From contig JACPWV010000143.1 of assembly GCA_016196905.1 (NCBI GenBank), positions 1 through 6,224 of the forward strand: a stretch of 6,224 bases of DNA, in the 5' to 3' direction. Below, in pieces: positions 1 to 4,684 of the stretch (positions are counted from its first letter, which is position 1; each line of letters opens with the position of its first letter). A model generated the notes under the pieces. The model was not told the origin of the DNA. It saw nothing but the letters and a program-made list of their open reading frames with translations, and made no database searches. The stretch comes from Chloroflexota bacterium (GTDB lineage: Bacteria > Chloroflexota > Anaerolineae > UBA7937 > JACPPX01). A program made the translations under genes and the position numbers.

Positions 1-319
1 CCTGCCGCTCGGTGACGTTCGTCAGGATCGCGGTCAGGTCGCCCTTGATGGTAATCACGGGACCGGAGGTCTGCTGAAAACGCACCTCCATCTCGTTGGC
101 GATGATGGAGGCGAGCGTGGTCTTGCCCAGGCCGGGCGGGCCGTAGAGCAAGACGTGGTCCAGGGGCTCGCCGCGCGCCCGGGCCGCCTCCAGGAAGACG
201 CGCAGGTTCTCCACGATCTTCTCTTGACCGATGAACTCCTGCAGGCTGCGCGGGCGGAGGGTGACATCGAAGCCCGCCTCCGTGGGGGCCAATTGGGGTG
301 AGACCAGCCGCTCGGCCAT
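1..319 (-). CDS. ruvB: RuvB, Holliday junction branch migration ATPase (N-terminal part, cut by window edge)
   Basis: RuvB is the hexameric AAA+ motor that, with RuvA, drives branch migration of Holliday junctions during recombinational repair in the cytoplasm. About 106 residues are visible of a family length near 340; the rest lies left of the window, so there is no stop codon here. The Walker A motif GPPGLGKTT is at residues 60-68, preceded by the family-typical [12 protein letters not shown] (21-32) and DHVLLYG (54-60), and followed by ANEM (74-77), TSGP (84-87) and GDLTAILTN (93-101). The ATG at 319-317 is chosen because GAGGAAA (327-321) sits just upstream as a ribosome binding site and the N-terminus has the usual length before the FIGQ motif. 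A TATAAT promoter lies about 30 bases further up. It is transcribed divergently from the DksA-like gene. No ruvA or ruvC is visible. Identification is very secure from the motifs. Confidence 0.96.
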   Translation of the reverse strand, partial: MAERLVSPQLAPTEAGFDVTLRPRSLQEFIGQEKIVENLRVFLEAARARGEPLDHVLLYGPPGLGKTTLASIIANEMEVRFQQTSGPVITIKGDLTAILTNVTERQ

Positions 320-348
320 CTTTCCTCGATCCGGGCAGAACACCGTCG

Positions 349-378
349 ATTATACCAGAGTCGTGAGGAGTTGACCAA
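349..378 (-). promoter_or_regulatory. Probable sigma70-type promoter of ruvB
   Basis: Read on the minus strand, a perfect TATAAT lies at 354-349. The -35 region is weak: TGGTCA (377-372, 17-base spacer, 4 of 6 matches to TTGACA) or TTGGTC (378-373, 18-base spacer). Transcription would begin near 342, giving a leader of about 23 bases before the ruvB ATG that includes the GAGGAAA ribosome binding site. The location and short leader fit a ruvB promoter; there is no experimental support. Confidence 0.6.
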
Positions 379-409
379 AACGGGCTGACTGAGCCCCCTC
401 TTCAGATCT

Positions 410-440
410 TAGCGGAGCGCGTTCCAGAGGACTAGCGGAG
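410..440 (+). repeat. Two direct copies of TAGCGGAG, 23 bases apart, upstream of a -10 box
   Basis: TAGCGGAG occurs at 410-417 and again at 433-440. The second copy lies where the -35 element of the TATAAT at 456-461 would be expected (433-438 for a 17-base spacer), and that position has no TTGACA-like sequence. The arrangement resembles direct-repeat sites for an activator that replaces -35 contacts. The repeat is seen directly; the regulatory role is inference, and an 8-base repeat in GC-rich DNA can arise by chance. Confidence 0.35.
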
Positions 441-455
441 TGGGGCGAAAGCGGG

Positions 456-461
456 TATAAT
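456..461 (+). promoter_or_regulatory. TATAAT -10 box, possible promoter of the DksA-like gene
   Basis: A perfect TATAAT followed by a G-rich stretch (GGGTGG). No good -35 element is found 16-18 bases upstream; TAGCGG occupies that place. If active, transcription would begin near 468 and give an unusually long leader of about 160 bases before the ATG at 631. The same TATAATGGG(G)TGG pattern occurs at the better-formed promoter upstream of upp. Confidence 0.45.
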
Positions 462-618
462 GGGTGGAAACCTCGACGCCCAAATGTCTTTACCCGGGGC
501 GCTCGTGGGATGTATCCATACGAACTGAGGCCAGGGGGAGACCCGGGAATCACTGGACACGGCGAGCTACCCCAGGCGGAGTCCTTTCATTACCCTGTCG
601 TGGGTGGACGGCTGGCGC

Positions 619-625
619 AGGAGGG
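619..625 (+). promoter_or_regulatory. Shine-Dalgarno site that fixes the start of the DksA-like gene
   Basis: AGGAGGG ends five bases before the ATG at 631, an ideal spacing. It lies inside the alternative longer reading frame that would begin at GTG 604, which has no comparable site, so the shorter protein of 128 residues is preferred. Confidence 0.85.
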
Positions 626-630
626 ATTCG

Positions 631-1017
631 ATGGTCAAAGAGAAGGATAAAGCCAAGCTGCGCGAGAGGATCCAGCAATTGGAGTTGGAGCGCAACCAGA
701 CCATGGCGGAGATGGAGCGCATCAAGGCCTCCTTGCGCTATGAGGTGGAGCAAGACACGGAGGAGGGCGACCCGGACATCTACGAGCGGGAGAAGAGCCT
801 GGCCCTCCTACAAAATCTGGAGCACAAGCTGGAGAGCATCGAGTATGCCCTGCGCTTAGCGGAGGAGGGCGTCTACGGGATCTGCGAGCGCTGCGGACAG
901 CCCATCGACCCCGCTCGACTCAAGGCCCTGCCCCACGCCACCCACTGCATCAAATGCCAAACCGAGTTGGAGCGGCAAGCCCGCCCCACTCTGCGGACTC
1001 CCCTGACCGAGTTGTAG
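631..1017 (+). CDS. DksA/TraR-family C4 zinc-finger regulator
   Basis: DksA/TraR proteins bind RNA polymerase through the secondary channel and adjust promoter activity, often with ppGpp. This one has 128 residues. A charged coiled coil covers roughly residues 4-45 and 52-80, followed by a C4 zinc finger C85-x2-C88-x17-C106-x2-C109, exactly the family spacing, in the context YGICERCGQPID. A short tail of about 19 residues follows. The turn between the helices reads EEGDPDIYERE (44-54), not the DxxDxA tip that E. coli DksA uses, so polymerase action may differ from true DksA; the plain family name is therefore used and no gene symbol is given. It has its own strong ribosome binding site and is followed six bases later by an intrinsic terminator, so it is probably monocistronic. 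The family call is secure, the physiological role is not. Confidence 0.9.
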   Translation: MVKEKDKAKLRERIQQLELERNQTMAEMERIKASLRYEVEQDTEEGDPDIYEREKSLALLQNLEHKLESIEYALRLAEEGVYGICERCGQPIDPARLKALPHATHCIKCQTELERQARPTLRTPLTEL

Positions 1018-1022
1018 CGGCC

Positions 1023-1053
1023 GAGAGGGATGGGTTTCCATCCCTCTCTTTTT
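1023..1053 (+). terminator. Rho-independent terminator of the DksA-like gene
   Basis: A perfect 11-base-pair stem (GAGAGGGATGG at 1023-1033 with CCATCCCTCTC at 1038-1048) closes a GTTT loop and is followed directly by five Ts (1049-1053). It starts five bases after the TAG stop codon. This is a textbook intrinsic terminator and isolates the gene from upp. Confidence 0.95.
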
Positions 1054-1064
1054 CGCCGGCGGCC

Positions 1065-1093
1065 TTGTACTTGGGTAAGCGGACTCTTATAAT
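1065..1093 (+). promoter_or_regulatory. Sigma70-type promoter upstream of upp
   Basis: A perfect TATAAT at 1088-1093 lies 17 bases after TTGTAC (1065-1070), which keeps the TTG of the -35 consensus. The position, between the previous terminator and the upp leader, supports it. The predicted start near 1100 leaves a leader of about 130 bases before the upp ATG that contains a terminator-like hairpin. The spacer between -10 and start is G-rich (GGGGTGG). Confidence 0.75.
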
Positions 1094-1102
1094 GGGGTGG
1101 TG

Positions 1103-1234
1103 ATGACGGGAGTGGAGAGTTGGAGGCGACTCGGAGTAGGCGCCCTCTTCTGGCGAAGGGCGCTTTTTTTATGCCGCGCCTCACGGGCGAAGACTGCTCC
1201 TCCGGTTGCACGCCTTGAGGGAGGGAAACCATGA
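1103..1234 (+). CDS. Possible leader peptide overlapping the upp start (speculative)
   Basis: An ATG at 1103, only about three bases after the predicted transcription start, opens a frame of 43 codons that runs through the terminator-like hairpin at 1140-1170 and stops at a TGA (1232-1234) overlapping the upp start as ATGA. The product would begin [13 protein letters not shown] and be rich in arginine. If translated (as a leaderless message), ribosomes could disrupt the hairpin and couple to upp. There is no ribosome binding site and no recognisable family, and a 43-codon frame is not rare by chance in GC-rich DNA. Listed only because of its striking placement. Confidence 0.15.
   Translation: MTGVESWRRLGVGALFWRRALFLCRASRAKTAPPVARLEGGKP
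1140..1170 (+). terminator. Terminator-like hairpin inside the upp leader (attenuator or small-RNA end)
   Basis: GCGCCCT (1140-1146) pairs with AGGGCGC (1157-1163); allowing a two-base bulge the stem extends to GCGCCC..TTC with GAAGGGCGC and a TGGC loop. Seven Ts follow (1164-1170). It lies about 40 bases after the predicted start of transcription and 60 bases before upp. An alternative helix, GAGGCG (1123-1128) with CGCC-CTC (1141-1147, one bulged base), would occupy the left arm, and a small upstream hairpin (1117-1132) can also form. Such mutually exclusive pairings are what an attenuator needs. The hairpin is seen directly; regulation is inferred. Confidence 0.75.
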
Positions 1235-1893
1235 GCAGGTCGGCGCGGGTTTTCCCGTCTCAGCACCCGCTCATCCGCCACAAACTCACCCTGCTACGGG
1301 ACCGGCGCACCGAGCCCAAGAAGTTCCGCGAGCTGATCCGGGAGGTCTCCATCCTGCTGGCCTACGAGGCCACCGCTGATCTGGCTTGGCGCGAAGTGGA
1401 GGTCCATAGCCCGCTGGCGCTGGCCAAGGGTCATGAGTTGACCGAGAAGATTGGACTGGTGCCAGTACTGCGCGCGGGCTTGGGCATGGTGGAGGGGATC
1501 TGGGAGATGATGCCCACCGCCGAGGTGTGGCATATCGGCCTCTATCGCGACGAGCGGAGCCTGAAACCGGTGGAGTATTACAACAAGCTGCCCATCCACC
1601 CCACGGTCCAGGTTTGCCTAGTGTTGGATCCCATGCTGGCCACGGGTGGCTCGGCGGTGGCCACGGTGGATATGCTTAAAAAGTGGGGGGCTCAGCGCAT
1701 CAAGTTCGTGGGGATCATCGCCGCTCCCGAGGGGGTCCAGCGCCTCTCCCAGGCCCACCCGGACGTGGATATCCACATCGCGGTGATCGATGATCACCTC
1801 ACCCCCGAGCCCCAGAGGCCTGGCGATCCGCCCCACGGCTTCATCGTCCCTGGGCTGGGGGACGCCGGGGATCGGCAGTTCGGGACGGCGTAG
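1231..1893 (+). CDS. upp: Uracil phosphoribosyltransferase
   Basis: Upp makes UMP from uracil and PRPP in cytoplasmic pyrimidine salvage. The 220-residue product shows the family hallmarks in order: [13 protein letters not shown] (12-24), the [11 protein letters not shown] region (76-86), IGLYRDE (102-108), the PRPP-binding [11 protein letters not shown] (132-142), and the C-terminal [16 protein letters not shown] (204-219). The usual length is about 208-210; the excess is explained by roughly nine extra residues, rich in proline, between DDHL (187-190) and GFIVP (203-207), where typical enzymes have only a short LNExG link. The ATG is chosen for GGGAGGG (1219-1225) five bases upstream. It has its own promoter at 1065-1093 and a leader with a terminator-like hairpin, suggesting attenuation. 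The SDR gene follows after 79 bases on the same strand and may be co-transcribed. Confidence 0.97.
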   Translation: MSRSARVFPSQHPLIRHKLTLLRDRRTEPKKFRELIREVSILLAYEATADLAWREVEVHSPLALAKGHELTEKIGLVPVLRAGLGMVEGIWEMMPTAEVWHIGLYRDERSLKPVEYYNKLPIHPTVQVCLVLDPMLATGGSAVATVDMLKKWGAQRIKFVGIIAAPEGVQRLSQAHPDVDIHIAVIDDHLTPEPQRPGDPPHGFIVPGLGDAGDRQFGTA

Positions 1894-1907
1894 GTTAAAC
1901 GGATCCT

Positions 1908-1935
1908 TCGCCACTGGTTTCGTTCCAGCAGGCGA
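1908..1935 (+). other. Intergenic hairpin between upp and the SDR gene
   Basis: TCGCC (1908-1912) pairs with GGCGA (1931-1935) and, inside it, CTGG (1914-1917) with CCAG (1925-1928) around a TTTCGTT loop, with a small internal loop. A second weaker hairpin, AGAAGA (1937-1942) with TCTTCT (1949-1954), follows at once. Neither has a T-run, so they are not convincing terminators; they could mark mRNA processing or stability between two co-transcribed genes. Confidence 0.3.
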
Positions 1936-1972
1936 GAGAAGACCCATCTCTTCTTGATCGTGGGGGGATAGG

Positions 1973-2947
1973 ATGCGGGTCTTGGTGATCGGCGGCACCC
2001 AGTTCTTCGGCAAGCAGACGGTGGAGCGGCTGCTCGCCCGCGGCGATCAGGTGACCATCTTCAGTCGTGGCCGAAGGCGCCCGCCTTTTTGGGACCGCAT
2101 CACCCACATCGCCGGCGACCGCAGCGACCACCGCAGGTTCGTGGAGCTGCTACGTGGTCACTCCTTCCAGGTAGTCATCGACAACATCGCTTACCAAGGG
2201 GAGGATGTGGAAGCCGCGGTGGACGCGTTTCGTGGCCACATCGAGCACTACCTCCTCACCAGCAGCGCCGCCGTGTATCCAGACTTGGCGCCCCCTGTCT
2301 CCTTCCGCCCCATCCCTGAAGCAGAGGCCAATCTCACCCTGCGGGGGGATGGGGCCTACGCCGAGGGAAAACGAGCTTGCGAGCAGGTTCTGCATGCGCA
2401 CCAACCGTTTCCCTTCACCATCCTCCGCCCGCCCATCGTCCTGGGAGCGGAAGATCCCACTCGGCGTGGGTGGTTTTGGATCCAGCGCATCGCCGACGGC
2501 GGACCGGTCCTCACCCCTCAGCGATACCCGGCGGTCGTCTGGCGGATGGTCTACAGCGGAGATATAGCCGAAACGTTTCTGCGTGCCGGCAGGAACCCGG
2601 CAGCGTTTGGGAAGACGTACAATGTGGCGATGGATGAGATCATTACGCTCGAGGATTTCGTGCGGCTGATCGCCTCCATCCTCGATCGCCCCGACCCACT
2701 GGTCTCCGTGCCGGCCTCGCTCCTGGCGAGGGAAGCGCCCTGGTACGCGCCGACCCTAGACCGACAATTCATCCTCGACACCACGAAGATTAAACAGGAT
2801 CTGGAGTTCGTCTCTACTCCGCTGCAGCGGTGGCTGGAGGAGACGGTGGGCTGGCACCTCGCCCATGACCTGGGGCCATCCAAGGGTTATGAGCGACGCG
2901 CCGAGGAGATCGCCCTGGCGCGGCGCCTGCGCCCAGCCGACGCCTGA
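1973..2947 (+). CDS. NAD(P)-dependent epimerase/dehydratase-like protein (extended SDR)
   Basis: This 324-residue protein is an extended-type short-chain dehydrogenase. The N-terminal Rossmann motif is GGTQFFGK (7-14), the variant glycine motif of SDRs related to the CSP41/isoflavone-reductase-like group, followed by FSRG (30-33), where basic residues would suit NADP. A conserved LLTSSAAVYPD (94-104) and the catalytic-type YAEGK (129-133) give the Ser/Tyr/Lys set. FTILRPPIVLG then marks the substrate-domain entry, and the C-terminal half has VYSGDIAETFL and TYNVAMDE. Family members act on nucleotide sugars or bind RNA, and the substrate cannot be read from sequence. The nearby WecA-like gene makes a sugar-nucleotide role plausible but unproven. 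The start is preceded by a G-rich stretch (1962-1967) as a modest ribosome binding site. It is on the same strand as upp and probably follows it in one transcript. Confidence 0.88.
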   Translation: MRVLVIGGTQFFGKQTVERLLARGDQVTIFSRGRRRPPFWDRITHIAGDRSDHRRFVELLRGHSFQVVIDNIAYQGEDVEAAVDAFRGHIEHYLLTSSAAVYPDLAPPVSFRPIPEAEANLTLRGDGAYAEGKRACEQVLHAHQPFPFTILRPPIVLGAEDPTRRGWFWIQRIADGGPVLTPQRYPAVVWRMVYSGDIAETFLRAGRNPAAFGKTYNVAMDEIITLEDFVRLIASILDRPDPLVSVPASLLAREAPWYAPTLDRQFILDTTKIKQDLEFVSTPLQRWLEETVGWHLAHDLGPSKGYERRAEEIALARRLRPADA

Positions 2948-2969
2948 TCCGGTTGATCAGAGCATTTTC
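2944..2969 (+). terminator. Weak terminator-like hairpin at the end of the SDR gene
   Basis: CTGATC (2944-2949) and GATCAG (2955-2960) form a six-pair stem around CGGTT, overlapping the TGA stop, followed after four bases by TTTT (2965-2968). The stem is short and the T-run small and offset, so termination would be weak. Together with the 189-base gap it hints that the deaminase and transferase genes start a separate transcript. Confidence 0.25.
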
Positions 2970-3014
2970 ACAACTTGCCACCAAAGAACAGGTCACCCAT
3001 TCGCGCTCAAAGGA

Positions 3015-3032
3015 CTCGTGGTACACTACGAG
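3015..3032 (+). promoter_or_regulatory. Imperfect 18-base dyad over a possible -10 box upstream of the deaminase gene
   Basis: CTCGTGG (3015-3021) and CTACGAG (3026-3032) are complementary arms (one G-T pair as RNA) around TACA. The sequence TACACT (3022-3027), inside it, matches TATAAT at four of six places, with a poor TTCGCG at 3000-3005 as a -35 region. It could be an operator over a weak promoter for 3137-4600. The rest of the 2948-3136 gap shows no gene and is visibly less GC-rich than its surroundings. Confidence 0.25.
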
Positions 3033-3136
3033 ATCAGGGTATGTCTATCTCTGGGCCGGGGTAGTCACAGGAGAGATGCTTTCCCTATCGACCTATTGCA
3101 GTTAAACTAGCAACACAAAATTCAAGGCAAGCTGGT

Positions 3137-3562
3137 ATGTCCCGCCCTTCCTGGGATGAATACTTCATGGGCATCGCCCGCCAAGTGGCCCAGCGCTCCA
3201 CCTGCCCGCGGGCGGCGGTGGGATCGCTCATCGTCCAAGACAAGCGCATCCTCTCCACCGGCTACAACGGCGCTCCGCGGGGCCTGCCCCACTGCGAGGA
3301 GGTGGGCTGTATCCTGGTGGACGGTCACTGCCAGCGAGCGCTCCACGCCGAACAGAACGCCATCATCCAGGCTGCCCTGCACGGCGTCCCCATCGCCGGG
3401 AGCACGCTGTACACCACCCACCAGCCCTGCAACGCCTGCGCCAAGATGATCATCAACGCCGGCATCCTGCGGGTGGTCTACACCGGCGACTACCCGGATG
3501 AGTTGGCTCGCTCCTTCCTGAGCCAGGCCGGGATCGAACTGGTGCGGACGGAGTCCCCCTGA
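3137..3562 (+). CDS. dCMP deaminase-family zinc-dependent cytidine/deoxycytidylate deaminase
   Basis: The family deaminates dCMP to dUMP, feeding thymidylate synthesis; the gram-positive member is called ComEB. This 141-residue protein has the full zinc-deaminase core: HAEQNAI (70-76) with zinc ligand H70 and proton-shuttling E72, and PCNAC (97-101) with zinc ligands C98 and C101. WDEYFMGIA (6-14), AAVGSLIV (26-33) and TGYNGAPRG (41-49) are typical of dCMP deaminases rather than of tRNA or free-cytidine deaminases. Length is normal for the short bacterial type. The ATG is preceded only by AAGG (3124-3127) nine bases away, a weak ribosome binding site unlike those of the other genes here. The WecA-like gene starts six bases after its stop, so the two are surely one operon. 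Substrate dCMP is inferred from family. Confidence 0.93.
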   Translation: MSRPSWDEYFMGIARQVAQRSTCPRAAVGSLIVQDKRILSTGYNGAPRGLPHCEEVGCILVDGHCQRALHAEQNAIIQAALHGVPIAGSTLYTTHQPCNACAKMIINAGILRVVYTGDYPDELARSFLSQAGIELVRTESP

Positions 3563-3568
3563 GGCCTC

Positions 3569-4600
3569 ATGTTGTACGCGTTGGTCTTTGTGGTCCCCCT
3601 TTTATTGGCCCTGGCCCTGGGTCCCCTGGCCGGGCGCTGGGCGGAGCGCTTCGGCTTCATGGATTACCCGGGCGATCCGCGCCGCCTTCACCGCAGCCCC
3701 ACGCCGCGGCTGGGTGGGGTAGCCCTACTCGTTCCCTTCCTCTTGGCCATCGCGCTCTCGCTGGTGCTCTTGCCGCCTGGGGAAGCGACACGCCCCGATG
3801 CCCTGGAGTTGCAGCGCTTGAGTGGAGTGATCCTGGGTTCGCTTTTCATTTTCCTGGTGGGGCTTTATGACGACCGACGAGAGCTTTCCCCCGGGCCACA
3901 ACTCGTGGCCCAGATCCTGGCGGCGGCCCTGGCGCTGGCCTCCGGCGTGCTGATCGCTGAGGTCGGCAACCCCTTCGGCGAAAATCTCCGCTTCCCAACC
4001 TGGTTTGCCATCCTATTCACGCTTTTTTGGATCGTGGGCATGATGAACACGGTCAACTGGCTGGATGGACTGGATGGGCTGGCGGTGGGAGTCACCATCA
4101 TCGCCTCGGCCGTGCTCTTTGTGCACAGTCTGCGCCTGGGCCAGGTGAGCGTCTCCTTGCTCCCCCTGGCCTTGGCGGGCAGCGCCTTGGGGTTTTTGCG
4201 CTACAACTTTTATCCGGCGCGCTTGTTTCTAGGCAGCTCCGGAGCCTACTTCCTGGGCTATGCCCTGGGCACCCTCTCCATCGTCGGAGGGGCCAAAGTG
4301 GCCACCGCCCTCCTGGTCCTGGGGCTGCCCATTCTGGACGTGGCTTGGCAGATCCTGTATCGCCTGCGCCGCGGTTTATCCCCCTTCCAGGCTGATCGGC
4401 GCCATCTGCATCATCGTCTACTCGACCTGGGGCTGTCCCAGCGTCGAGTGCTGCTTCTCTTCTACCTCTGGTCGGCCCTCTTCGGGGCCCTGGCCCTCCT
4501 GCTCCCTCCCGGCCTCTACAAGCTCTATACTCTGGCTGGAGTGGGCGTCCTAGGGATCAGTCTCCTGCTCCTGGCGGTGCGCCGCACGGAGCGAGGATAG
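3569..4600 (+). CDS. WecA/TagO/MraY-family polyprenyl-phosphate sugar-1-phosphate transferase
   Basis: Enzymes of this glycosyltransferase-4 family sit in the cytoplasmic membrane and move a sugar-1-phosphate (GlcNAc-1-P for WecA/TagO) from a UDP-sugar to undecaprenyl phosphate, the first step of wall or surface glycan synthesis. The 343-residue protein is very hydrophobic with about ten membrane helices. Signature motifs follow in order: RRLHRSPTPRLGG (38-50), YDD with D101/D102, NTVNWLDGLDG (160-170) with D166 and D169, NFYPARLFLG (213-222), LPILD (253-257) and RRHLHHRL (277-284), the His motif of the WecA/TagO type. At 222-225 the sequence is GSSG, where the usual motif is GD(S/T/A)G, so an expected metal/active-site Asp is Ser223. 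The start follows the deaminase stop by six bases; GAGG (3561-3564) inside that stop serves as ribosome binding site, implying translational coupling. Sugar specificity is not readable. Confidence 0.92.
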   Translation: MLYALVFVVPLLLALALGPLAGRWAERFGFMDYPGDPRRLHRSPTPRLGGVALLVPFLLAIALSLVLLPPGEATRPDALELQRLSGVILGSLFIFLVGLYDDRRELSPGPQLVAQILAAALALASGVLIAEVGNPFGENLRFPTWFAILFTLFWIVGMMNTVNWLDGLDGLAVGVTIIASAVLFVHSLRLGQVSVSLLPLALAGSALGFLRYNFYPARLFLGSSGAYFLGYALGTLSIVGGAKVATALLVLGLPILDVAWQILYRLRRGLSPFQADRRHLHHRLLDLGLSQRRVLLLFYLWSALFGALALLLPPGLYKLYTLAGVGVLGISLLLLAVRRTERG

Positions 4601-4624
4601 CCTCAGAATACCTTCACAAATTTT

Positions 4625-4675
4625 GGGAAAGCAAAGGCGCCTTCGCCATACCGCGAAGGCGCCTGCCTGTTTCCC
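4625..4675. terminator. Long inverted repeat between convergent genes, probable bidirectional terminator
   Basis: A perfect 12-pair stem, AGGCGCCTTCGC (4635-4646) with GCGAAGGCGCCT (4653-4664), closes a six-base loop. Outside it GGGAAA (4625-4630) pairs with TTTCCC (4670-4675), with CA/TG extending this across a small internal loop, so the whole 51 bases can fold as one element. It lies 24 bases after the WecA-like stop and 9 bases beyond the stop of the opposite-strand gene. Neither side has a pure T-run (TGTTT on plus, TTTGCTTT on minus), but position and stability argue for termination of both transcripts. Confidence 0.75.
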
Positions 4676-4684
4676 GAAGTCGTG

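Larger units (their letters stand above)
320..630. other. Divergent intergenic control region between ruvB and the DksA-like gene
   Basis: These 311 bases hold no gene I can support. The left part carries the ruvB promoter and ribosome binding site on the minus strand. The middle (410-461) carries two copies of TAGCGGAG and a plus-strand TATAAT. From about 468 to 618 there is an apparently untranslated leader of roughly 160 bases for the DksA-like gene; it contains several short self-complementary stretches (for example GGAT-GT-ATCC near 508-517) but I do not recognise a known riboswitch, T-box or protein-binding leader in it. The longer open frames across this region are not supported by a ribosome binding site or by family-like protein sequence. 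Confidence 0.6.

Noticed and set aside
55..378. Open frame opposite the start region, minus strand
   Set aside because: It is a shifted frame of ruvB; the frame starting at 319 carries the RuvB Walker A and other family motifs.
468..618. Possible riboswitch in the long leader of the DksA-like gene
   Set aside because: No conserved core of any riboswitch class I know is visible, and there is no terminator or sequestering helix near the start codon.
604..630. Upstream GTG start extending the DksA-like protein by nine residues
   Set aside because: The strong AGGAGGG site at 619-625 lies inside this extension and is ideally spaced for the ATG at 631.
464..859. Long open frame overlapping the DksA-like gene on the same strand
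   Set aside because: It is arginine/tryptophan/serine-rich out-of-frame translation of the coiled-coil gene, with no ribosome binding site; the other frame encodes a clear zinc-finger protein.
1118..1131. Possible PyrR-binding loop in the upp leader
   Set aside because: It keeps some positions of the PyrR consensus as I remember it but misses the central CC and the GAGG block, so it does not support a PyrR claim.
873..1232. Minus-strand frame of 119 codons across the terminator and upp leader
   Set aside because: It runs antisense through a clear terminator, promoter and hairpin and has no ribosome binding site or recognisable motifs.
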